From the NCBI GenBank assembly GCA_016223085.1, contig JACRPS010000008.1, positions 1 to 64,000 of the forward strand: a stretch of DNA of 64,000 nt, in the 5' to 3' direction. Below, piece after piece: positions 57,889 to 64,000 of the stretch (its first letter is position 1; each line of letters starts with the position of its first letter). A program made the translations under genes and the position numbers. This stretch comes from Chloroflexota bacterium. GTDB taxonomy: Bacteria > Chloroflexota > Anaerolineae > Aggregatilineales > Phototrophicaceae. The notes beneath the pieces were generated by a model, which ran no database searches, was not told the DNA's origin, and was given only the letters and a program-made list of their open reading frames with translations.

Positions 57889-59457
57889 ATGCCTACTCCA
57901 TTCGACACAGCGGGGATTGAAGTGGGACGGCTGCGCCCGGAACGGCACTGGCCGCTGCACCAGCAACGCCGCGCGTTCTGGCCGCGATTGAGCGAAGCGC
58001 TCAAAAATCACCGGGTGGACGCCCGCTACCGGCGGCTGATCCTGTATTATTTTGGCTTCTTCTGGATCATCGGCTGGACGCTGTGGGTGCTGCTGACCGC
58101 GCCGCTGCCGCTGTTCCGCCTGCCGCTGACGCTGCTGAGCTTCCTGGTCGTGGTCGGCGCGATTGTGCTGATCTGGCTGGCGCTCGACCAGCGCCAGACC
58201 AGCCTGTGGGCAGCCGGGACGGCGGTGGGGCTGTTTGCGCTGTTTGTGCTGGCGGTGTCGGTGTTCCTGCGCCCGGTGATGAACCAGCCGGCGCTGCTGT
58301 GGGCGTGGGGGACGCTGTTCATCTACCTGATCGGCGCGCTGGCGCTGCTGGTGCCAATCTGGCACGTGGACATCAAACCGGGCGAAATCTTCCTGATCGA
58401 AGACCGGCAGGTGAAACCGGAAGGCTTCCGGCTGGAAAAACGTCCGCGCCCGAAGGTAGACCCCGCGCTGCTGGACGCAGTACGGCGCGCCGGTATCCCG
58501 CCGGACCGGCTGGAGAAGTTCCTCGATTATGGTGGGCCGCGCTTCATGCGGGAAGAACTGATAAACACGGTACGCCCGCAGGAACTGCCAATGCTCCAGG
58601 CGTTCTTCCAGCAGGTGGACCAGAACCAGCCGAAGGTGACACTGCGCGCCCCGGCGGTGCAGAAGTTCCGGCTGGTGTGGAACCGCGCCGATGTCATCCG
58701 GGTGGGGCCGATCAACATCGAAAACCTGATTACCAAAGAGGGCAATACGGTCGCCATCGAACTGGATTTCGCCAGCACGTACTCGCCGTTCGACATCCGC
58801 GAACCGGAAGCGCGGCTGAAACTGGCGGAGTGGGAATCGGTCGAGGCGATGAAACATCACCATGCCGAACTGCTGGCATGGAAGGCGCGCCGCGCCGCGC
58901 AGCATTATTTTGTGGACATTCCGCTGCAATCGGCGCTGACCGACGGCAGCATCAAAAAATTCTGCGCCCGGCTGGAAGACGAACTTCAGTGGGCGAAGGA
59001 CGTGTTTGGCATCACCGTCAAACAGGAGGCGGTCCAGTGCCGACCGATCATCCCGACTGAAGTCCAGCAGGCGGAAACGCAGATGCTGGCGTCACGCCCG
59101 AACGCGCAGGCAGAAACAGCGCGGCTGCAAGCCCTGCTGGAGCAGGTGTTTAAATATCAGGTGCCGCCCCGGCTGCTGGCCGGGCTGATGATGGCCGACC
59201 GGGGCGTGGAAAAAACGGTGCAGTCCACGCTGGGGGATATGCTGGAACTACCAGAGCCGACCGGCGACCAGCGCAAAACCTACTTCCAGCAGAAGTACAA
59301 CGACCAGCAGCCGAAGCTGGAAGGCGAGGATACTCCCGCGCCAATTCCGGGCCGCCGGTCGCTGAACATCGGCGAAGAACTGCTGCGCCAGATGGGCAAC
59401 CGCGCCGAGGATGCCGAATATCGCCCGGTGAACCCGGATGACAAGAAGGATAAGTAG
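57889..59457 (+). CDS. Membrane protein with SPFH-like cytoplasmic or external domain
   Basis: A 522-residue protein. The N-terminal 50 residues are polar, followed by four spans (YYFGFFWIIGWTLWVLLTA, LPLTLLSFLVVVGAIVLIWLA, WAAGTAVGLFALFVLAVSVFL and LLWAWGTLFIYLIGALALLVP). The rest resembles the SPFH/band-7 style: PGEIFLIEDRQVKPEGF, TKEGNTVAIELDFASTYSPFDI, then a helical part with AALTDGSIKKFC-like spacing (ALTDGSIKKFCARLEDELQWAKDVFGITVKQEAVQC) and QQAETQMLASRPNAQAETARLQALL. SPFH assignment is tentative. Such proteins scaffold membrane microdomains. Start ATG 57889 follows AGGAA. Confidence 0.65.
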   Translation: MPTPFDTAGIEVGRLRPERHWPLHQQRRAFWPRLSEALKNHRVDARYRRLILYYFGFFWIIGWTLWVLLTAPLPLFRLPLTLLSFLVVVGAIVLIWLALDQRQTSLWAAGTAVGLFALFVLAVSVFLRPVMNQPALLWAWGTLFIYLIGALALLVPIWHVDIKPGEIFLIEDRQVKPEGFRLEKRPRPKVDPALLDAVRRAGIPPDRLEKFLDYGGPRFMREELINTVRPQELPMLQAFFQQVDQNQPKVTLRAPAVQKFRLVWNRADVIRVGPINIENLITKEGNTVAIELDFASTYSPFDIREPEARLKLAEWESVEAMKHHHAELLAWKARRAAQHYFVDIPLQSALTDGSIKKFCARLEDELQWAKDVFGITVKQEAVQCRPIIPTEVQQAETQMLASRPNAQAETARLQALLEQVFKYQVPPRLLAGLMMADRGVEKTVQSTLGDMLELPEPTGDQRKTYFQQKYNDQQPKLEGEDTPAPIPGRRSLNIGEELLRQMGNRAEDAEYRPVNPDDKKDK

Positions 59458-59492
59458 TTGTCAGTTACCAGTTATCCGTTTTCAGTTAAAAA
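59458..59492. repeat. Short CAGTTAN heptamer tract
   Basis: GTCAGTTACCAGTTATCCGT followed by TTTCAGTTA: CAGTTA units with 7-10 bp spacing between two converging genes. A degenerate member of the heptamer class. Confidence 0.4.
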
Positions 59493-60029
59493 TCAACCGT
59501 TGATGGTGTCCTGAAGCTGGAGTTTCGCCGGTAGTGCGCTGGCCCAGGCACGAATAACATTCCAATCCCGGTGATCGCCCTCCGACCAGACGCCAAGGGC
59601 AACACTCAGGCGGAATTTCAGCCGGTCGGCCAGCGACGGCACTTTACTGAGGTCCAGCGCCCCAGCAAAGTAACCCTCACTCACCGGCTTGACCAGCGCG
59701 CGCACTGGCTTCATCCAATCCGCCACACCCTGGCGGTACTGTTCATTTTTCATGCTCATCGTCATGCAGACCAGAAAAGCGGCGAAGGGCTTTTGCGCCA
59801 GCGCCGCCCGGTGTGTCTGCATAAACTGCATCGCCTCCGGCAGCCACTCGCCGCCGTTAATGGCGCTGCCGGCCACAACCGCTGCGTACGGCGTGAGGTC
59901 GGTTACGTCGCGCATGGGGCGCACTTCGACGGACGCGCCGCTTTCGACCAGCGTTTTGCCAATCACTTCCGCCACGCCGACAGTTGACCCCGTGCGGCTG
60001 GCATAAGCAACCAGAATCGTATTTGACAT
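59493..60029 (-). CDS. Flavodoxin-domain protein (HemG/flavodoxin-like)
   Basis: A 178-residue protein starting MSNTILVAYASRTGSTVGVAEVIGKTL, the FMN phosphate-binding loop of flavodoxins (ASRTGST), with further PYAAVVAGSAINGGEWLPEAMQFMQ and LVCMTMSM typical of the HemG-like flavodoxin_5 group. A GGGGGAGAGG ribosome-binding site supports the start at 60029 rather than 60056. It could transfer electrons or act as protoporphyrinogen oxidase, the role of HemG; no heme genes are nearby. Soluble. Confidence 0.82.
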   Translation of the reverse strand: MSNTILVAYASRTGSTVGVAEVIGKTLVESGASVEVRPMRDVTDLTPYAAVVAGSAINGGEWLPEAMQFMQTHRAALAQKPFAAFLVCMTMSMKNEQYRQGVADWMKPVRALVKPVSEGYFAGALDLSKVPSLADRLKFRLSVALGVWSEGDHRDWNVIRAWASALPAKLQLQDTING

Positions 60030-60173
60030 GGCCCTCTCCCCCTTAAACAACTCCACCCTTACCCCACGCTAACAGTCACAATTCACACCGGATAGTGATG
60101 GAGATCACCTATCTGAACGCAGTTTGTAATGTTGCGTACCTGACGGATGGACGAGGGCAGATGACGTGATTGG

Positions 60174-60199
60174 CTGGAGGGACACGCCGCGCCCCTCCA
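60174..60199. repeat. GC-rich palindromic element near the flavodoxin gene
   Basis: CTGGAGGG pairs with CCCTCCAG around ACACGCCGCG; the arms differ from the GTAGGG type but the size and position agree with the same class. Confidence 0.5.
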
Positions 60200-60216
60200 G
60201 CTTATCGGACGCCAAG

Positions 60217-61485
60217 CTACAAACTGGGGACGTGTAGTTCCTGCGGCGTGTCTATCGGATCGGCTTCGGAGCGCTGGCGGCGGGCGAGCAGCAGCAGCGG
60301 GGCGGCCAGCAGTTGCACGGCGGCGCTGGCGAGATACGAGGTGGGATAACCCCACACGTCGGCCACCCGGCCCAGCGCCGGCTGGATCACCACGCCGCCG
60401 CTGGAACCCAGCAGCGAATCAAACGAGAGGACGGTGGCGCGCTGCTGTGACGGAATCAGCGCGTTCATATATGCCTGGCGCACTGGCATCTGTGCCGCAA
60501 ACATCAGCGCCCAGACCACCAGGAACAACACCGCCAGCGGGAAGCTGGTGGTCAGCCCGATACCGGCCAGAAACAGGCCGCCGACCACTACCGACAGCAG
60601 CAGTACCGACGTGCGGCGACGGAACAGACGGCGGAGATAAGGCACGGCCAACCCACCGGCGATCTGCGCGCCGGCGACAATCGCCGCTGCCAGACCCGCC
60701 ACGCCATAGGCTGCGCTGTCGCCATACAGTTGCAGCAGGTACGGCTGCATGGCGTAAAAGGCGTAGAAGCTGACGCCGACGGTAAACGGCGCGGCGAGCA
60801 TCACCCAGCGCAGTGACGGATTCCGCAGCCCCAGGTTGACCGAGGTGGTTAATAGCTGCTGCATGGTTTGAAGCGGTCGCTGGCCGCGCTGCGGGGTGAA
60901 ACCCAGGTCTTTCATAAACACAAAGGCGACCACAAACGTCAGCCCCAGCACCCCCGCGCGCAGCAGATACGGCACACCCAAGCTGGTTGCCTGCGCGACC
61001 AGCCCACCGCTGACCGAACCCACCAGCATGGCAACACCGCCGATACTCTGCCCCCGCGCAAACACCGTGTCCAGACTGCCGGTGAAGCCGGTAAAGCGGA
61101 GGGCATCCACCAGCCAGGCTTCAGTCGCGCCAGAAAAGAAGGTGAAGCCCAGCCCCAGCAGCACCGACGTGACCGCCCACAGCCCAAACGGCGCGCGTAG
61201 CTGCCACGCCAGCAGATAAAACAGGGTGGACAGGGCCAGGGTCAGCGTGCCCAGCAGGTACGAGGTGCGCCGGCCCCACACATCGGCGACCACGCCGGTG
61301 GGCACTTCAAAGAGCACCTGACCTGCCGTGAAAAAAGCATTGGCAGCAAACGCTTCGGTGTTGGTCAGCCCGGCGTCCAGCAGAAACAGGGTATTGATCC
61401 CCCAGATGAACGAGGCCGCCAGCGTGTTCAGCAGCGTCAGGCTTAAATAGACCGTCTGGATTCGGCGCGGTTGTGGCTTCATCAT
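60217..61485 (-). CDS. MFS transporter
   Basis: A 422-residue twelve-span secondary transporter of the major facilitator class. The ATG at 61485 with GGGGGA is used. Span one contains LNTLAASFIWGINTLFLLDAG, and the A-motif-like loop FEVPTGVVADVWGRRTSYLLGTL between spans two and three is typical. The second half repeats the pattern (GAQIAGGLAVPYLRRLFRRRTSVLLL). A Gly/Ser rich late helix SLLGSSGGVVIQPALGRVADVWG is present. The substrate is unknown; similar proteins export drugs or metabolites. Monocistronic, with the P-loop ATPase gene upstream on the same strand. Confidence 0.9.
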   Translation of the reverse strand: MMKPQPRRIQTVYLSLTLLNTLAASFIWGINTLFLLDAGLTNTEAFAANAFFTAGQVLFEVPTGVVADVWGRRTSYLLGTLTLALSTLFYLLAWQLRAPFGLWAVTSVLLGLGFTFFSGATEAWLVDALRFTGFTGSLDTVFARGQSIGGVAMLVGSVSGGLVAQATSLGVPYLLRAGVLGLTFVVAFVFMKDLGFTPQRGQRPLQTMQQLLTTSVNLGLRNPSLRWVMLAAPFTVGVSFYAFYAMQPYLLQLYGDSAAYGVAGLAAAIVAGAQIAGGLAVPYLRRLFRRRTSVLLLSVVVGGLFLAGIGLTTSFPLAVLFLVVWALMFAAQMPVRQAYMNALIPSQQRATVLSFDSLLGSSGGVVIQPALGRVADVWGYPTSYLASAAVQLLAAPLLLLARRQRSEADPIDTPQELHVPSL

Positions 61486-61568
61486 TCCCCCATTCCAGTA
61501 AACGATAAACCTGTTCCAACTCTGACGGTACTTACACCAAAAACTGACAACCAACCACTGAAAGCTCT

Positions 61569-62735
61569 CTACATCGGCGGAGATGGCTTCGGCTCCGGGA
61601 GGTTAAAGACATAGTGACGCAGCACCGGCATCTGCATTTCCAGATAGCCGGGGCGGAACTGCTTGCCCAGGTGCTTCATCTCCAGCCGCGATGCCAGTTC
61701 GCCGCCGATAGGCTTGCCCCGCGCGGCGTACCACAGCGCGTCGCGCTCGGCGTCGGCCAGGCTTTCCACAATCGCCACACATTCCTTCACCACGCCGTCA
61801 TGCGTTAGCAGGTAGCGGCACAGCTCGTCCATCGGCTTGCGGGCGTCGAGGTTGGCAATCGGCAGAAAGCAGCGGCGCATCAGCCCGGCGTGGCGTCCGG
61901 TAGCGGTCATCAGGTCTTCGCGGCGGGCATCATCCAGTTCGCGGTCTTCCCCCCAGTAGCGCCGCGCCAATCGCTGCATCAAGGCTTTGGCGCTGGGTTC
62001 GTCCAGCAGGCGCAGGTAGATGGTAAAGCCGCGAAACAGTTCCAGAAACCCTTCCATGATCTCGCGGGCGCGGCGGCTCTGGACATACCAGTCCCACTCC
62101 TTCACCAGTTCTTCCGGGTCACGGCGGCTGGTGGTCAGATACATCACGCGATATCTGAATTCGTCGCGCACGCCGCGCAGCGATTCAAAAAACTCCGGCG
62201 GCAGATCGCGGAAGCCCTCAAATTCGTCAAACAGGAAGGCGATCTTCCAGTCCCGGTTCTGGCGCAGCACCTCGTAGACCGCTTCCTCAAGCTGGCGGAT
62301 GCCGGTCTGTACCAGTAGCGGCTGGGTGTGGAACAGGTTGAGGTAATAGCCGGTGATGCGGTCGGCCAGGTCCGGCTGCCCGGGCGCAGGCGGCAGCAGT
62401 TGTCCCCGGTCGTACAGTTCGGCGACAGCGCGGCGCAGGCGGCTAATCATGATCTCGTAGCCTGGCCAACTGGTACCGGCCATCTCCAGCGCCTGCTTTT
62501 GCAGGTGAACCAGCTTGTGCGGGTCGAGGAACACCATGATGACGTTGGCCGCGCGGTATCTCTGTTTGATGCGCTCGTCCATGATGAAGTTCAGCAGGTT
62601 GCTTTTGCCCACGCTGCCAATGCCCACCAGCGAGCAGGACTCGCCGCGCCGCAGCCACTTAAACACCTGGCTGGCGTCAGCTTCCTGGTAGGTTTCCGGC
62701 AGCGGCTCCTGCGCGGCCATCGTTTGATCGGACAT
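61569..62735 (-). CDS. P-loop ATPase of AAA/STAND-like type, unknown role
   Basis: A 388-residue soluble ATPase. The Walker A is LVGIGSVGKSNLLNFI (about 37-52) and Walker B WKIAFLFDEFEGF (about 170-182), with LTTSRRDPEELVKEWDW as a sensor-like region and a helical winged C-terminal part (DAERDALWYAARGKPIGGELASRLEMKHL). This layout resembles Orc1/Cdc6- or STAND-type ATPases, but no fused effector is present. MSDQTM at 62735 has AGGAG upstream and is used in place of 62759. No operon partner is obvious; a plus-strand membrane-protein gene lies across a palindromic repeat. Confidence 0.7.
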   Translation of the reverse strand: MSDQTMAAQEPLPETYQEADASQVFKWLRRGESCSLVGIGSVGKSNLLNFIMDERIKQRYRAANVIMVFLDPHKLVHLQKQALEMAGTSWPGYEIMISRLRRAVAELYDRGQLLPPAPGQPDLADRITGYYLNLFHTQPLLVQTGIRQLEEAVYEVLRQNRDWKIAFLFDEFEGFRDLPPEFFESLRGVRDEFRYRVMYLTTSRRDPEELVKEWDWYVQSRRAREIMEGFLELFRGFTIYLRLLDEPSAKALMQRLARRYWGEDRELDDARREDLMTATGRHAGLMRRCFLPIANLDARKPMDELCRYLLTHDGVVKECVAIVESLADAERDALWYAARGKPIGGELASRLEMKHLGKQFRPGYLEMQMPVLRHYVFNLPEPKPSPPM

Positions 62736-62786
62736 CGGTTCACGCTCCTGGTTAACCATCCTCAGCTATTGTACACGATGAGGCAT

Positions 62787-62814
62787 GTAGGGACACGATA
62801 TATCGTGTCCCTAC
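62787..62814. repeat. Perfect 28-bp palindrome, GTAGGGAC family
   Basis: Identical in all 28 positions to the element at 3439-3466, lying between divergent genes 60 kb away. Confidence 0.9.
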
Positions 62815-62908
62815 GGTGTAGGCAACGGCGTTCCCCGCAATCTTTGGGGTGCGCGGCGCTGAAATGCGCGCATAATAGAAACAGCACGGTGACATCAACG
62901 GGACATGT

Positions 62909-63589
62909 ATGACGCTTAAAACAAAAGCCAAACGGGGCATCCGGCAGCAGGTCGGCCTGCTGGCCTACTTTTTCCCTTCCTTTTTTGCGTCCGGATTCGA
63001 TCTGGAGGCGCTGCTGCCACTGGAACAGGCCGGCAGCCGGCTGGAAGACCTGACGCGGGTACGCATGTCCAAAAGCGTACCGCTGGGGGAAAAGTTCTGG
63101 ATGACCGTGCTGTCGGATGATCGGACGGGCGGACCAACGACGATCAGCACCGCGCCGATTGCGGTCACGTTTGAGCCGGCAGACGCCGATACGCTGCGCT
63201 ACCGCCTCAACCTGCACGACGATCTGTTTCAGATCAACGTGCGCGGCACGCTCAAACGCTGGGAGCAGAACTCGACGGTGGTGCTGGGCAAAATCCAGTT
63301 TGACCTGCACTACACCGGCATCCTGATTAAAAGTTTCCTGTGGCTGGTGGCGGCGCTGGTTGCGGGCGGTTTCGTATTTCTGGCGCTGCGCTACCGCCTG
63401 AACGCGGCCTGGATGCTGTACGAGGTGGCGCGGCTGGAGGCGCTGCCGGCACTGCTGCTGGTGGCATGGCTGCTGGCGCTGGCGGCGGTGTGGGTGAACG
63501 ACGTGGTCTCCCCGGCCAACGCCCGCCGCTACCAGCTCGTCACGCGCATCGAAGACACGCTGCTGTTCCCCGGCATCGTCGGGAAATAA
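62909..63589 (+). CDS. Membrane protein, unknown
   Basis: A 226-residue protein with the ATG at 62909 and a weak GGGA upstream. A hydrophobic segment at about residues 16-28 (VGLLAYFFPSFFA), a soluble beta-rich part (RMSKSVPLGEKFWMTVLSD to DLFQINVRGTLKRWEQNSTVV) and three further spans (LIKSFLWLVAALVAGGFVFLAL, ALPALLLVAWLLALAAVWV) are visible. I recognise no family. It precedes the atypical receiver gene by 30 nt, so co-transcription is possible. Function unknown. Confidence 0.6.
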   Translation: MTLKTKAKRGIRQQVGLLAYFFPSFFASGFDLEALLPLEQAGSRLEDLTRVRMSKSVPLGEKFWMTVLSDDRTGGPTTISTAPIAVTFEPADADTLRYRLNLHDDLFQINVRGTLKRWEQNSTVVLGKIQFDLHYTGILIKSFLWLVAALVAGGFVFLALRYRLNAAWMLYEVARLEALPALLLVAWLLALAAVWVNDVVSPANARRYQLVTRIEDTLLFPGIVGK

Positions 63590-63619
63590 ACCTGGCGGCC
63601 TGGCGGTTAAAATACCACT

Positions 63620-64000
63620 ATGTCTGACCTAAACGTCCTCATCATCGGAGACAACCCGCTCGCCCGCATGGGGCTGGCGGCGCTGCTGGCCGGGCAGCCG
63701 GGGCTGATCGTCGTCGGGCAGACGTCTGGCGCGGACGACCTGCAAGCCGAAGTGGACCTGTACCAGCCAGACGTGATCGTGTGGGAGTGGGGCTGGAACA
63801 CGCCAGAACGCAGCGCCGACGCGCGCGACACGGGTGTGCCGGTGGTGGCGCTGCTGACGAACGCCGCGCAGGCCGCCGACTTGCGCGCCGCCGGGGTCAG
63901 CGGCTTCCTGCTGGGTGACACCGACGCCGAAACGCTGGCTGCCGCGATTATGGCCGCCGCGCAGGGGTTGGTGGTGGCCGCGCCGTCGCTGCTGGACGCG
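63620..64000 (+). CDS. NarL-type response regulator with degenerate receiver, start only
   Basis: 127 residues from ATG 63620 to the window end. The receiver fold is recognisable (MSDLNVLIIGDNPLARMGLAALLAGQPG to AAGVSGFLLGDTDAETLAAAI), but key switch residues differ: the phosphoacceptor position has Glu56 (DVIVWEWGW) instead of Asp, the acidic pocket has Gly10-Asp11 instead of Asp-Asp, and the conserved Lys after GFLL is Gly99. Only Thr80 is retained. The family normally adds a LuxR-type DNA-binding domain, presumably beyond the edge. It is probably not regulated by normal phosphorylation (inference). Confidence 0.75.
   Translation, partial: MSDLNVLIIGDNPLARMGLAALLAGQPGLIVVGQTSGADDLQAEVDLYQPDVIVWEWGWNTPERSADARDTGVPVVALLTNAAQAADLRAAGVSGFLLGDTDAETLAAAIMAAAQGLVVAAPSLLDA

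Noticed and set aside
58083-59060. A 325-residue plus-strand open frame in another phase
   Set aside because: Overlaps the SPFH-like gene fully and has Ala/Gly/Arg-rich low-information sequence.
1-64000. tRNA, rRNA, transposase, prophage or CRISPR-cas genes
   Set aside because: None was seen on reading the window, including around the repeat-rich gaps; small RNA genes cannot be excluded without a covariance search.

Overview
The window is almost entirely one bacterial genome fragment, most likely Chloroflexota (Anaerolineae-like). The signs are futalosine-pathway menaquinone genes, many multi-GAF histidine kinases, TolB-like propeller proteins, sugar and peptide ABC importers lacking local ATPases, a TIR-WD40 giant protein, and intergenic space full of small palindromes and 7-bp tandem repeats. 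The taxonomic call is inference from gene content; no rRNA or tRNA gene was seen. The first ~987 bases differ: they encode the C-terminus of threonyl-tRNA synthetase and the N-terminus of a HIT-family Ap4A phosphorylase in the order and with the sequence style of Mycobacteriales. That piece ends inside the HIT gene exactly where a VOC-family gene of the rest of the contig also ends, across a short stretch that fits both reading frames. I read this as an assembly chimera.

Layout. 972-4558 (minus): truncated VOC protein, mqnA carrying an in-frame heptanucleotide-repeat insertion, a small membrane protein, a Uma2-type nuclease and mqnE. 4737-7864 (plus): a membrane-anchored propeller protein and a PAS-GAF-GAF NarL-type kinase. 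7999-16063 (minus): two tandem peptide-importer operons (binding protein, OppB-like, OppC-like), neither with ATPases. 16372-21129 (plus): ychF, a small unknown, a fructosamine-kinase-like protein, a CheY-like receiver and a PHP-AlbA_2 fusion. 21371-27094 (minus): two unknowns and a 1505-residue TIR / transmembrane / alanine-heptad stalk / WD40 / SH3 protein. 27327-28354 (plus): a PIN toxin-antitoxin-like pair and small membrane proteins. 28373-30286 (minus): an ABC-F ATPase. 30510-33332 (plus): a small membrane protein and an ABC exporter pair. 33405-37057 (minus): rsmG and two secreted proteins. 37262-38149 (plus): a two-module VOC dioxygenase-like protein.

38210-47603 is a carbohydrate locus: a GH2 enzyme, two sugar permeases, a sugar-binding protein and a LacI regulator on the minus strand, with a secreted GH43-LamG enzyme divergent. 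Two TGCA-NN-CG-NN-TGCA operators lie in the divergent promoter region. 47732-54075 holds a YceI protein, a DUF2917-like protein, a TolB-like propeller, a sortase, a membrane protein and a secreted protein made of five copies of an unnamed ~114-residue domain that also occurs once in the 34134-35969 protein. 54262-64000 holds alanine dehydrogenase, a PAS-GAF-GAF HisKA kinase, an SPFH-like membrane protein, a flavodoxin, an MFS transporter, a P-loop ATPase, a membrane protein and the start of a degenerate NarL-type receiver.

The most interesting items are the TIR-stalk-WD40 protein with about 70 unbroken heptads, the receiver plus PHP-AlbA_2 gene pair, the NLVFEQ repeat domain, and the palindrome and heptamer repeat families, which have entered coding sequence at least twice (mqnA and the ABC-F linker).
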